A stretch of 64,000 bases of DNA from Microcoleus vaginatus PCC 9802 (GTDB taxonomy: Bacteria; Cyanobacteriota; Cyanobacteriia; Cyanobacteriales; Microcoleaceae), in the NCBI GenBank assembly GCA_022701275.1, contig CP031740.1, forward strand, positions 5,283,001-5,347,000, in the 5' to 3' direction. Position 1 is the first letter of the stretch, and every line of letters starts with the position of its first letter. A program made the position numbers and the translations under genes. This document shows positions 8,577-16,682 of the stretch, piece by piece. The notes under the pieces were generated by a model. The model did not search any database. It was not told the origin of the DNA and was given only the letters and a program-made list of their open reading frames with translations.

Positions 8577-9725
8577 ATGGATTTCGGTATCTCGTTTCTC
8601 TCCAACAACCTCATGCTCCCGATCCTAGATTTTTTCTACGGGATCGTGCCAAGCTACGGTTTAGCGATCGTAGCTCTGACGCTCGTGATTCGCTTTGCTC
8701 TTTATCCTCTCAATGCAGGCTCTCTTCGCAATATGCGGCGCATGAAAGTAGCGCAGCCATTGATGAAAGAGCGAGTAGATCAAATTCAAAAACTCTATAA
8801 AGAAAATCCTGCAAAACAGCAGGAGGAAATGAGCAAAGTATACAAAGAATTTGGTAATCCTCTAGCAGGATGCTTCCCGTTGGTGCTGCAAATGCCAGTG
8901 CTGTTTGCACTGTTTGCAACGCTCAGGGGTTCGCCGTTTTCTGACATAAATTACAGCGTCAACGTTCAAGTTTTGCCCAAAGAACAAATCGAAACTGTTC
9001 AACCGCAAGCTTTTGCTACACCGCCACAAAATATTTACGTCACAGGTACTTTTCATGCTCCTGTTGTGGGCGTAATTCCAGGCGGCGACAAACTGGGAAT
9101 CGGCGACACAACCAAGATTAATTTTCAAACCCCAGAGGGCAAACCTCTCACAGCCCTAGCGGCAGAAAATAAGAGCGAAATCGACTTTGAACCACGCTGG
9201 AAAGTCATCAAAGGCGAAGAAGTGGTCAAGGTAGATGAACAGGGCAACATCACGGCTTTAGCGCCCGGTGAAGCCACAGTTCAAGGCACAATCCCCGGAT
9301 TGGCTACTAACAAAGGATTCCTGTTTATTGAAGCTCTAGGCCGCGTTGGCGCGATCGACTCAGACGGTACACTCCACTGGGATATTTTGGTAATGATCCT
9401 GGGCTTCGGCATCAGTTTGTACATCAACCAAACCCTTTCAGGACAAGCACAAGGGCCAAACGACAACCCCCAACAGGCTACAGTTAACAAACTGACGCCA
9501 GTCATATTTTCAGGGATGTTTTTGTTCTTCCCGCTGCCCGCAGGCGTGTTGATGTATATGCTGATTGCTAACATCTTCCAAACTGTTCAGTCGTTCATTT
9601 TGTCCCGAGAACCGCTGCCCGAAAACCTCCAAAAAATAGTGGACGAAGCAGAGGCGAAAACAAAAAAAGATCAGGGATTAGATGCCCTTCCCTTTGAGCC
9701 AAAGCGTGCCAAGAAAAAGGCTTGA
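8577..9725 (+). CDS. yidC: Membrane protein insertase YidC/Oxa1/Alb3
   Basis: Inserts and folds membrane proteins, with or without the Sec channel, in plasma and thylakoid membranes. The 382-residue protein starts with a first helix [20 protein letters not shown] (about 23-42), with the conserved arginine R39 in the hydrophilic groove. It then has the cytoplasmic helical hairpin ([20 protein letters not shown]) and hydrophobic segments near 100-115, 275-290, 305-325 and 328-345. Between the second and third helices lies a soluble insert (about 125-265) containing a BIG2-like strand pattern ([20 protein letters not shown]). The tail is basic (KRAKKKA), suited to ribosome contact. The ATG at 8577 follows a 200-bp leader without a gene, and khpB follows directly. 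Confidence 0.95.
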   Translation: MDFGISFLSNNLMLPILDFFYGIVPSYGLAIVALTLVIRFALYPLNAGSLRNMRRMKVAQPLMKERVDQIQKLYKENPAKQQEEMSKVYKEFGNPLAGCFPLVLQMPVLFALFATLRGSPFSDINYSVNVQVLPKEQIETVQPQAFATPPQNIYVTGTFHAPVVGVIPGGDKLGIGDTTKINFQTPEGKPLTALAAENKSEIDFEPRWKVIKGEEVVKVDEQGNITALAPGEATVQGTIPGLATNKGFLFIEALGRVGAIDSDGTLHWDILVMILGFGISLYINQTLSGQAQGPNDNPQQATVNKLTPVIFSGMFLFFPLPAGVLMYMLIANIFQTVQSFILSREPLPENLQKIVDEAEAKTKKDQGLDALPFEPKRAKKKA

Positions 9726-9736
9726 TTTTAACAACA

Positions 9737-10210
9737 ATGAAAGACTCTCAAATGCAGCGCGGACAGCAATGGTTAGAAGAATTGCTACAACTGTCCGCAA
9801 TTCCTTCAAAAGTGGTATGCGAACAACAAGAAGATTGCTATTGGATGACAATAGATGAAAGCAATCTGACTCGAGAACAAGTTGCAATCTTAGTCGGGCC
9901 AAACGGTAATGTAATAGATGCCATTCAGTACCTCTGTAACACGGTTCAGAATATAGGTCAGGAAGTAGAGGAGTCAATTCCTTATACAGTTGAACTAAAT
10001 GGCTATCGCATCCGCCGCCAAGAGGAATTGCGCTCGATGGCAGAGTACGCAGCAGATCAAGCCCGCTCGACGGGAGTTGAAGTTGAAATAAAATCGCTGT
10101 CTTCGGCAGAACGCCGTCAAGTCCACAGCTTTTTGAGCGAATGTGAGGATATAGAAACTTACAGTCAAGGACAAGAACCCGATCGGCGTTTGGTAGTGCG
10201 GCTGCGCTGA
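9737..10210 (+). CDS. khpB: KH/R3H RNA-binding protein KhpB (Jag/EloR)
   Basis: RNA-binding protein that in other bacteria partners with KhpA and affects cell elongation and small-RNA biology. The 157-residue product has a degenerate type II KH domain (about 30-90), with LVGPNGNVIDAIQYLCNTV as the GxxG-containing helix-turn-helix. A C-terminal R3H domain follows (about 95-155), whose SSAERRQVHSFLSE carries the Arg-x3-His spacing. The N-terminal Jag domain of Firmicutes is absent, as usual in cyanobacteria. I use ATG 9737 (MKDSQMQRG) rather than the upstream TTG overlapping yidC. It is 11 bp after yidC, so almost certainly cotranscribed; the yidC-jag order is conserved across bacteria. Confidence 0.88.
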   Translation: MKDSQMQRGQQWLEELLQLSAIPSKVVCEQQEDCYWMTIDESNLTREQVAILVGPNGNVIDAIQYLCNTVQNIGQEVEESIPYTVELNGYRIRRQEELRSMAEYAADQARSTGVEVEIKSLSSAERRQVHSFLSECEDIETYSQGQEPDRRLVVRLR

Positions 10211-10216
10211 CGCTAA

Positions 10217-10256
10217 AGAAGGAAGAAGGAAGAAGGAAGAAGGAAGAAGGAAGAAG
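10217..10256. repeat. Heptanucleotide tandem repeat (GGAAGAA)n
   Basis: About five to six head-to-tail copies of GGAAGAA between khpB and yceD. This is the short tandemly repeated repetitive (STRR) type known from filamentous cyanobacteria. The reverse-complement family recurs at 12443-12489. Confidence 0.9.
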
Positions 10257-10314
10257 TTAAAAATTAACTATTCCTTTTGACCTTGGAATTCAAGAAGTAG
10301 GAAGGTAAAAGATT

Positions 10315-10827
10315 ATGGAGACAATTTATATCCCTCATCTACTCACAAAAACTGAGCGGAAAGAGGTCATTGATTTTGAAGAATTTATCCCCGATTTAGA
10401 AACTCTTACTCCGGTGCGAGGACGACTGCAAGTGGCTCACCAAGGGAATTATCTTGAGGTGAAGGCAAAAGCAGAAACAATAGTTACTCTCACCTGCCAC
10501 AGATGCTTGAAGCAATACAATCATCGTTTGGTACTCAACTCATCGGAACTCATCTGGCTGGAAGAAACAGCAAATCAAATAGATTCAAGTTCAGCAGAAA
10601 TAGAAGTTCCTTTAGAAGATTTGGTGGAAAATTTGTCCCCAGGTGGCTATTTCTCTCCGGGCGATTGGGTGTACGAGCAAATGTGTTTGGAACTGCCGCA
10701 CAAACAGATATGCGATACTGAATGTCCGGGAATTTCTTTAACTGATGATGCAAATACAGAAAGCTCAGAAACAGTCTCCGACAGTCGCTGGGCGTCTCTG
10801 GAAGCACTTAAACGGCAATTGCCTTAG
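10315..10827 (+). CDS. yceD: YceD family protein (DUF177)
   Basis: Member of the YceD/DUF177 family, needed in bacteria and plastids for accumulation of 23S rRNA, or encoded beside ribosomal protein L32. The 170-residue protein has the family's core: LTPVRGRLQVAHQGNYLEVK, then LTCHRCLKQYNHRLVLN, where the CHRC pair begins a zinc-binding or structural knuckle. Later come EDLVENLSPGGYFSPGDWVY and ELPHKQICDTECPG, the second cysteine pair. A disordered acidic stretch precedes the final WASLEALKRQLP, the conserved C-terminal motif. It lies between khpB and ycf46 on the same strand, 19 bp before the latter. rpmF is not adjacent here. Confidence 0.87.
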   Translation: METIYIPHLLTKTERKEVIDFEEFIPDLETLTPVRGRLQVAHQGNYLEVKAKAETIVTLTCHRCLKQYNHRLVLNSSELIWLEETANQIDSSSAEIEVPLEDLVENLSPGGYFSPGDWVYEQMCLELPHKQICDTECPGISLTDDANTESSETVSDSRWASLEALKRQLP

Positions 10828-10845
10828 TCAGTTGACTAATAACTA

Positions 10846-12354
10846 ATGACTATTTTTAGCGACGAGTTTGAACTACTGCTGCGATCGCGCTACCCCCTAA
10901 TTTACATTCCCACACGGGAAGAAGAGCGCGTAGAAGCGGCGATCGCCCAAAGTGCCAAAAAACAAGGTTCTCGCGCCGTATACATCTGGGATTTTGTTGA
11001 TGGCTACCAAGGCAATCCCAACGATACAGGTTTTGGCAAGCGCAACCCGCTGCAAGCTTTGGAATTTCTCGAAAAATTGCCCGCCTCCGCGCCGGCAATT
11101 TTTATTCTGCGGGACTTTCAGCGGTTTTTGGAAGATGTCTCGATTTCCCGCAAGCTGCGGAATTTGGCGAGACTCCTCAAATCAGTGCCCAAAAATATTG
11201 TCATCGTATCTCCTCTAATTTCGATCCCTGAAGACCTCAGCGAAGTGATGACTGTTTTGGAGTTTCCCCTGCCTGCGGCGACGGAAATCAAAATTGAGGT
11301 AGAAAGGCTATTAGGGGCTACCGGACAAGCTATTGAAGGGCGTTTGCTGGACGAAACAGTGCGCTCATGTCAAGGGCTGTCGATCGAACGAATCCGCCGA
11401 GTTTTGGCAAAGGCGATCGCCACCAGAGGCGAACTCCATCCCGACGACGCGGAACTGATTTTAGAAGAAAAGCGCCAAACAATTCGCCAAACTCAAATTC
11501 TGGATTTTTACCCAGCCCGCGAAAATATTTCCGATATCGGCGGTTTGGACAATCTCAAAGAATGGCTGCTGCGGCGCGGCGGTGCTTTTACCGAACGAGC
11601 CCGCCAATATGGTTTGCCGCATCCCAGAGGTTTGTTGTTAGTCGGAATTCAAGGAACCGGAAAATCCTTAACAGCAAAGGCGATTGCCCACCACTGGCAT
11701 TTGCCTTTACTGCGCTTGGATGTCGGGCGCTTGTTTGCCGGATTAGTCGGGGAATCAGAATCCCGCACCAGGCAAATGATTCAGCTAGCGGAAGCTTTGG
11801 CCCCCTGCGTGCTGTGGATTGACGAGATTGACAAAGCTTTTGCGGGATTAGACGGTAAAGGGGATTCCGGGACAACCAGCCGGGTGTTCGGGACTTTTAT
11901 TACTTGGTTGGCCGAAAAAACTTCCCCGGTGTTTGTGGTAGCAACAGCCAACAACATCCAGTCTTTGCCGCCAGAAATGCTGAGAAAAGGCAGGTTTGAC
12001 GAAATATTTTTTGTGGGTTTGCCCAGCCAGGAGGAACGGCGGGCGATTTTTGAGGTACATTTGTTGCGGTTGCGATCGCACAGCATCAAAAATTACGATT
12101 TAGAGCGCTTGGCTTACGAAACTCCCGATTTTTCAGGGGCCGAAATCGAGCAAACTTTGATTGAAGCAATGCACATTGGGTTTAGCCAAAATCGAGACTT
12201 TACCACAGATGATATTTTAGAATCAGCTAGTCAGATGGTGCCTTTAGCCAGAACGGCTCAAGAACAAATCCAGTTTCTCCAAGATTGGGCCGCTGCGGGG
12301 AAAGCTCGCCTTGCTTCTAGATACGGCAGTTTGAGCCGCCGGATTCAGGGGTAA
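10846..12354 (+). CDS. ycf46: AAA+ ATPase Ycf46
   Basis: AAA family ATPase conserved in cyanobacteria and red-algal plastids. Work on the Synechocystis homologue links it to inorganic-carbon responses; its molecular target is unclear. The 502-residue protein has an N-terminal, inactive AAA-like region (about 1-220), then a canonical AAA module. Walker A is GIQGTGKS (267-274), Walker B is VLWIDEID (322-329, D326 E327), sensor 1 is FVVATANN, and the arginine-finger region is EMLRKGRFDEIFFVGLPS. A C-terminal helical domain follows. There is no membrane segment or protease motif. ATG 10846 gives the expected N-terminus (MTIFSDEFELLLRSRYPLIY). It closes the rpmH-ycf46 run of same-strand genes. Confidence 0.93.
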   Translation: MTIFSDEFELLLRSRYPLIYIPTREEERVEAAIAQSAKKQGSRAVYIWDFVDGYQGNPNDTGFGKRNPLQALEFLEKLPASAPAIFILRDFQRFLEDVSISRKLRNLARLLKSVPKNIVIVSPLISIPEDLSEVMTVLEFPLPAATEIKIEVERLLGATGQAIEGRLLDETVRSCQGLSIERIRRVLAKAIATRGELHPDDAELILEEKRQTIRQTQILDFYPARENISDIGGLDNLKEWLLRRGGAFTERARQYGLPHPRGLLLVGIQGTGKSLTAKAIAHHWHLPLLRLDVGRLFAGLVGESESRTRQMIQLAEALAPCVLWIDEIDKAFAGLDGKGDSGTTSRVFGTFITWLAEKTSPVFVVATANNIQSLPPEMLRKGRFDEIFFVGLPSQEERRAIFEVHLLRLRSHSIKNYDLERLAYETPDFSGAEIEQTLIEAMHIGFSQNRDFTTDDILESASQMVPLARTAQEQIQFLQDWAAAGKARLASRYGSLSRRIQG

Positions 12355-12442
12355 GCTTTTGAAGTCAGTAGTCAGTAGTTAGTAGCCAGTTGTCACTTGG
12401 CAGTTACCAGATTTTACTCAACATTCAGCAGTCAACAGTCAA

Positions 12443-12489
12443 CCTTCTTCCCTCTTCCCTCTTCCCTCTTCCTTCTTCCTTCTTCCTTC
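12443..12489. repeat. Heptanucleotide tandem repeat (CTTCCCT / CTTCCTT)n
   Basis: Pyrimidine-rich heptamers CTTCCCT changing to CTTCCTT, seven or so units, directly upstream of the SH3-domain gene. It is complementary in type to the GGAAGAA array at 10217. It extends an upstream open frame artificially, which is why the SH3 gene start is placed downstream of it. Confidence 0.88.
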
Positions 12490-12501
12490 ATTTGCGGTTT
12501 T

Positions 12502-12963
12502 ATGAACAGTGTATATAGCGTTTTCAAGTTTTTAGTGGGTTTTCTGCTCGCGATCGTCCTGATGGCAGGTGCTAGCGTGGCTGCTGCACTTTACTTCGCC
12601 GCTAAGCTAACTACTGTCCCCGAAAAACCTGTTTTTCCCAACGACAAAACAGCAGTTCAGGTTGCAGGCGCTGCGCCGAAGTCAACAGCCCAGGCTAGCC
12701 CTGTTTCTACATCTAGCGATGCCCCGTCTCCCAAACCCCTGGAACCGGGAGCTTACCGAGCTGTGGTGACTCAGCCGATCGGCTTAATTCTCCGGGATAC
12801 TGGTAGCCGAGACTCGAACCGCATTGGCGGTGTTGGTTACAAGGAAAAAGTCGTAGTTTTGGAAGAGTCGCCCGACAAAGAGTGGCAGCGAATTCGGATT
12901 GAGGATGGCAATCGCGAAGGTTGGGTCAAAGGTGGCAATACTGAAAGAGTCGAGGGCGAATAG
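12502..12963 (+). CDS. SH3 domain-containing protein, membrane-anchored
   Basis: Probable envelope protein of 153 residues. A single N-terminal hydrophobic segment (about 8-33, FLVGFLLAIVLMAGASVAAA) acts as signal anchor. A Pro/Ser/Ala-rich linker (about 50-85) leads to a bacterial SH3 fold (about 88-148): TQPIGLILRDTGSRDSNRIG, KEKVVVLEESPDKEWQRIRI and NREGWVKGGNTERV, ending in the usual EGWV motif. Bacterial SH3 domains bind peptidoglycan or peptides. The open frame extends to 12397, but the upstream part is repeat DNA, so ATG 12502 (MNSVYSVFKF) is used. It follows ycf46 by 147 bp on the same strand. Confidence 0.85.
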   Translation: MNSVYSVFKFLVGFLLAIVLMAGASVAAALYFAAKLTTVPEKPVFPNDKTAVQVAGAAPKSTAQASPVSTSSDAPSPKPLEPGAYRAVVTQPIGLILRDTGSRDSNRIGGVGYKEKVVVLEESPDKEWQRIRIEDGNREGWVKGGNTERVEGE

Positions 12964-13409
12964 GACTTAGACAAAAAATATACTCCTCTGATGGTGAGGG
13001 CAGCGAAGCAATCGTAGTGTGCAGGTTGTTTACCAACCCCGGGGTTTTTCCTGTCTCTGGTTCCAAATATCGAGATCCATATTTATAAGAAAAAGTCAAG
13101 TTAAATTTATTTACGATATTTGCGATAGCAGTTTGATGCGCTGACACTGCGGGTGTGATCGCCCCTGGAAAATCCTGGATTTGACATAAAAGCCCAGCAG
13201 ACAAAGGTTTCAACAGGTAAAACTCAACAGAAAAACTCGAAAATACATAATCCTAACTTATGTTATTCAGGAGAGTATGTTAAGAAAATTAGCAAAATTT
13301 TAAGGTTAGTTGCAAAACCCAGGCTGTTGTCCCTGGCGCAGAGGCAAGAGTGGTAGCTTGGATTACAAGATGTAAGTTTTCAGCTTAACAGCTACCAACC
13401 ATAAAAAAT

Positions 13410-13586
13410 ATGTACGACAAACGTCCCGATCGAGATTTGGCGACTGCTGCTGTTACTGCAGCTTTGGGAGCTGGGGTCGTTACCTCTTTTGCGGTGAGCA
13501 GAGGGCAAAACCCGCTGGTAGCCATCGCAATTACTGTTTTTGCAGCGGGAGTAGCTGTAATTTGCGATCGGTTCGGCTTAATTTAA
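13410..13586 (+). CDS. Small two-helix membrane protein, 58 residues
   Basis: Short open reading frame not belonging to a named family that I can recognise. The product MYDKRPDRDLATAAVTAALG... is 58 residues: a charged N-terminus, then two hydrophobic helices (about 11-30 and 36-52) joined by SRGQNP, and a short tail DRFGLI. This resembles small cyanobacterial membrane proteins of unknown role. A strong intrinsic terminator at 13624-13667 follows 38 bp after the stop, which supports a real, separately terminated transcript. Upstream, 13214-13409 is AT-rich and contains no other gene. There is no clear ribosome-binding site; AATAAAAAATATG-type leaders are common for such genes here. Confidence 0.7.
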   Translation: MYDKRPDRDLATAAVTAALGAGVVTSFAVSRGQNPLVAIAITVFAAGVAVICDRFGLI

Positions 13587-13623
13587 GCGATCGTCGATTT
13601 TTTAATACAAAGTCAACTTATCA

Positions 13624-13667
13624 AAAAATCCCCGCCCTATTTGCAACTAGCAAAAGTGGGGATTTTT
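13624..13667 (+). terminator. Intrinsic terminator after the 58-residue ORF
   Basis: Arms AAAAATCCCC (13624-13633) and GGGGATTTTT (13658-13667) form a perfect 10-bp stem ending in a T-run on the plus strand. The A-run on the other side would let it work in both directions. Confidence 0.85.
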
Positions 13668-14116
13668 AGTGGCTAGTTTTTTGGTTAATCAGCGGTACTT
13701 TCCTAGACCCACTCACCACATGAAGAAGCCGCGTTTCTTAACAAAAAACCTGCAATTTCAGGCTCTTTACCAGACAACAAATTAAGGTGATGACAGCCTG
13801 CTCGCAAGTCTTGTGGTAATTTCAGCGGCAGCCAGATAAAATATTAGCCAGCACTACCCCACAACTTATTCTCTTTTGGCCTTAAAGGCTAAGACTATGC
13901 CTGCCAACTTTTTGGCTGAGTCTCGCGCCTCTAGAAGCAGCGATGCTATCTTGGTTGTTACCTGTAATTATTTTTGACGGTAAATTTTTTAGAAAAACGG
14001 GTGCTTCGCGCTTTTCATGTAGAACTTAGCGTTGATAGAATCCAAGCCAAGCGTGCCAAAAATCATTTTTGGCAGTTTGCTCACACAACCCACCCACAAT
14101 TTCACACTAAAAAATT
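13668..14116. other. Long leader region upstream of the peptidoglycan-binding gene
   Basis: About 450 bp without a gene. It includes GGCCTTAAAGGC-like self-complementary DNA near 13878-13890 and CCAAAAATCATTTTTGG (14057-14073), a clean palindrome 44 bp before the ATG at 14117. The palindrome could be an operator or an mRNA hairpin. No riboswitch class was recognised. Confidence 0.4.
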
Positions 14117-15709
14117 ATGGAATCTCTTGCTTACCTCGAACTTGCTCTTGTTTGCGAAGCACCCGCAGAGTCGAAAATTTTTGATGAGCCCAAGTGGCAA
14201 AACCTATCGAGTCAGACTTACGTCCGTTTGCTGTCTCTGGCTTTGATGCTGTCGGTTTTGAGTGCAGCCGGTTCGGCTTTTGCTCAAATAGATCCGGGAT
14301 ATCCAAATTTGCGCTCTGTTCAAGACAGGTTGCGGGAACTCGGCTATTTTCCCAGATCTTCGACAGGTCAACTCGGTCCGGTTACTCAACAAGCGCTGAC
14401 TAACTTTCAGCGAGACTATCAACTGTCGCTGACTGGTAGGCCCGATCGAGCTACTGTGATAGCACTCAACAGTTTTGCCAGGGACGATCGACCTTTTAAT
14501 ACTATTTATACAAATTATCGGGATCTGCGTTTTGGAGACGCAGGTGCAGGTGTTTCTGCTCTCCAGCGCAGGTTGCAGCAGCTAGGCTACTTCAGCGCGC
14601 GTCCCACAGGGAGTTTTCGCGAAGTTACTCAAAATGCGGTTAGATACTTCCAGCGAATTAATCGATTGCGGGTGACGGGAGTTGCCGATAGGCAAACTTT
14701 AGCTTTGCTGTTTGGTTCCACCCGGCCTGTTCCCCCCGTTACGCTTCCAGGGAATATTTCGGGAAATGGCGGTTGCAAAGGGCTGCGGTTCGGGGACACA
14801 GGGGCGACGGTAGACTTGATCCAGCGGCAATTAAAAGCTTTGGGCTATTTTGAAGGCGGCGTTGACGGCAAGTTTCGCGAACGCACTCTCTACGCTGTGA
14901 CTCGTTTTCAGCAAGATTATAATCTGGTTTCTGACGGTTGCGCTGACACTGCTACTTTGACTGCTATCGATGCCCAGATGAGGGCAGCTCAAATTACCTC
15001 ATTGACTGAGGAAAATGACCAACAGACTAATTCCGGAGATTTTCTGGAGTTGGGCGACAGAGGCCGACAAGTAGAATTTGTGCAGCGGCGGCTGCAAGAA
15101 TTGGGTTATTACAAAAGCCAGATTCACGGTTGGTTCGATCGACCAACTCAAGCAGCTTTGATCCGCTTTCAGAGAGATAGCGGGCTGTTCGGGACTGGAA
15201 GGGTCGATCGCAGCACTCGAGCTGCTTTGCGGCAAGGCAATAGGCAGGCAGCAGCGCCTGTGCCGCAAATCGCCAGTGGTCTGCGACGGGGCGATACTGG
15301 GCCTGCTGTCCGACAACTTCAGTCTTCGCTCAGAAGTCTGGGCAAAAACCCCGGCCCGGTGAACGGAGTATTTGGAGCCGAGACCGAGTTTGCGGTGCTG
15401 TCGTTTCAGCAGGAACGCAATTTGTCACCGGCGACGGGTATTGCCACTCCGGCGACTTTGGCTGCGCTCCAAAACGGATTAGCTGGGCGGGTAGCTGTTC
15501 CTGCTGTTCCTGCTGTTCCTGCTGTTCCAATTAGCAGCAGTTTGAACTCTCGATCGAGCATTCAGCAATTACAAAGGCGGCTGCAAGACCTCGGCTTTTA
15601 CACAGGCTTGATCAGCGGAGTTTTTGATACTCCGACGAGAGACGCCCTCGATCGAGCTCAGCGCAGTTACGGGGTCAGCAGCGACGATTTGTTGAGCCAA
15701 ACTTTTTAG
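14117..15709 (+). CDS. Peptidoglycan-binding protein with six PG_binding_1 repeats
   Basis: Exported cell-wall protein of 530 residues. After about 35 cytoplasmic-looking residues comes a hydrophobic segment ending in a signal-peptidase-like site (LSVLSAAGSAFAQ, about 45-57). Six peptidoglycan-binding type 1 repeats follow, at about 62-115, 135-187, 222-276, 312-365, 392-447 and 473-520. Each has the pattern RxGDxGxxVxxLQxxL...LGYF...GxFxxxTxxAVxxFQ. A VPAVPAVPAVP linker, coded by a short tandem repeat, precedes the last one. No catalytic domain is present, so it probably anchors or organises wall components. It is convergent with fur, 177 bp away, as is a cell-wall gene (alr1690) with furA in Anabaena. 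Confidence 0.88.
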   Translation: MESLAYLELALVCEAPAESKIFDEPKWQNLSSQTYVRLLSLALMLSVLSAAGSAFAQIDPGYPNLRSVQDRLRELGYFPRSSTGQLGPVTQQALTNFQRDYQLSLTGRPDRATVIALNSFARDDRPFNTIYTNYRDLRFGDAGAGVSALQRRLQQLGYFSARPTGSFREVTQNAVRYFQRINRLRVTGVADRQTLALLFGSTRPVPPVTLPGNISGNGGCKGLRFGDTGATVDLIQRQLKALGYFEGGVDGKFRERTLYAVTRFQQDYNLVSDGCADTATLTAIDAQMRAAQITSLTEENDQQTNSGDFLELGDRGRQVEFVQRRLQELGYYKSQIHGWFDRPTQAALIRFQRDSGLFGTGRVDRSTRAALRQGNRQAAAPVPQIASGLRRGDTGPAVRQLQSSLRSLGKNPGPVNGVFGAETEFAVLSFQQERNLSPATGIATPATLAALQNGLAGRVAVPAVPAVPAVPISSSLNSRSSIQQLQRRLQDLGFYTGLISGVFDTPTRDALDRAQRSYGVSSDDLLSQTF

Positions 15710-15735
15710 CCCCAGGCTTGCGGACGCTACATCAA

Positions 15736-15803
15736 AGAAATCGGGTTTCTCGTTTCCGACTCACTCCTGAAATGATGTATTTTTCTTAAGAAACCCGGTT
15801 TCT
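15736..15803. repeat. Two copies of the AGAAACC-n-GGTTTCT palindrome between convergent genes
   Basis: AGAAATCGGGTTTCT at 15736-15750 and AGAAACCCGGTTTCT at 15789-15803. The second is a perfect 7-bp-arm palindrome. They lie between the convergent peptidoglycan-binding gene and fur, with no conventional terminator between. Confidence 0.85.
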
Positions 15804-15886
15804 GCGTAACTGTGATCGCACTTGGGCTACCGATTTTTGTTAAAACTTGTAACAAGCCGTACTTGAAATGCGAAAATAGTGTACTG

Positions 15887-16414
15887 TCACTCGATTGAAT
15901 CCGGGGCGCTGCTGCCGTTCTGGGCGATAGACCTCGGACAAGACCAATTGCTGGAAACCAAAGACGGCCATCCCATCCGCAAAGCTTCGTGGCACACCGT
16001 ATGAATGGTTAGCTGGCAGTCTAGCAGGTGTAACCCAGACTTTTCAGCTTGCTTCATGCCAATTTTCAAAATCGAATCGTTGTTAAATTCGATCGTTCTG
16101 TTGCACTGAACGCAGACTAGGTGGTGGTGGTGATGCGGGTAAGGCTGGTTTATTTCATAGTGTTTGTGACCTTCTGCTAGTTCGAGTTCGCGGAGGAGGC
16201 TCATCCTTGCCATTAACTTTAAAGTTCGGTAAATGGTGGACAAACTAATGTTTTCTCCGCGATTTTTTAACAAAGTGTACAAATCCTCCGCACTCAGGTG
16301 ATTGCCTTTGGGGAGGTTCTGAAAAACGTGCAAGATGGTTTCCCTTTGGGGAGTCATCCGCCAGCCTTTGTCATTGAGTTCGGATTTGAATGAAGACGCG
16401 GTGTAAAGTGCCAT
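15887..16414 (-). CDS. fur: Ferric uptake regulator, FurA-like
   Basis: Iron- and redox-responsive transcription regulator that represses iron-uptake genes. The 175-residue protein has the N-terminal winged helix (about 15-85, GWRMTPQRETILHVFQ, SAEDLYTLLK, SLSTIYRTLKLMARM). It then has the histidine-rich metal site H94-H98 (PYPHHHHHLVC) and the C101-V-Q-C104 pair, C133 and C141. In Anabaena FurA the second pair is C141-x-x-C144; here position 144 is alanine (CHEA), so only one full CxxC remains. The C-terminal tail (to PDSIE) is longer than usual. ATG 16414 starts MALYTASSFK. Co-location with sigC and a convergent peptidoglycan-binding gene matches the Anabaena furA neighbourhood and favours FurA over Zur or PerR. 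Confidence 0.85.
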   Translation of the reverse strand: MALYTASSFKSELNDKGWRMTPQRETILHVFQNLPKGNHLSAEDLYTLLKNRGENISLSTIYRTLKLMARMSLLRELELAEGHKHYEINQPYPHHHHHLVCVQCNRTIEFNNDSILKIGMKQAEKSGLHLLDCQLTIHTVCHEALRMGWPSLVSSNWSCPRSIAQNGSSAPDSIE

Positions 16415-16682
16415 AGTGACCCTCTCAAGAAAGTCTGCCTATTGACAATAATACACAACGATCGAGATATTTTGCAAATATCGCAGCTTATTGAAAAAAG
16501 ATTGAGGAAAAAATTTGGTTTTTGATATTTTTTTGACTTTTAACAAGCTTGATGACTTGCAGCAGAGGACAGAGAAGTTGTTTAGAAGTAAATATTTTTA
16601 CTTCTGCCGAATTCCTTCTGCCTTCTGCACAAGTGCCGAATGCCTTGCCCCCTGATTAATCGCGCTGACTGACCGGCCAAAT

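Noticed and set aside
10217..10256. CRISPR array at the GGAAGAA repeats
   Set aside because: Seven-base head-to-tail units without spacers; a simple tandem repeat.
12397..12501. Longer start of the SH3-domain protein
   Set aside because: The upstream 35 codons are translated heptanucleotide repeat (Ser/Pro/Phe/Leu runs). The ATG at 12502 directly precedes the signal anchor.
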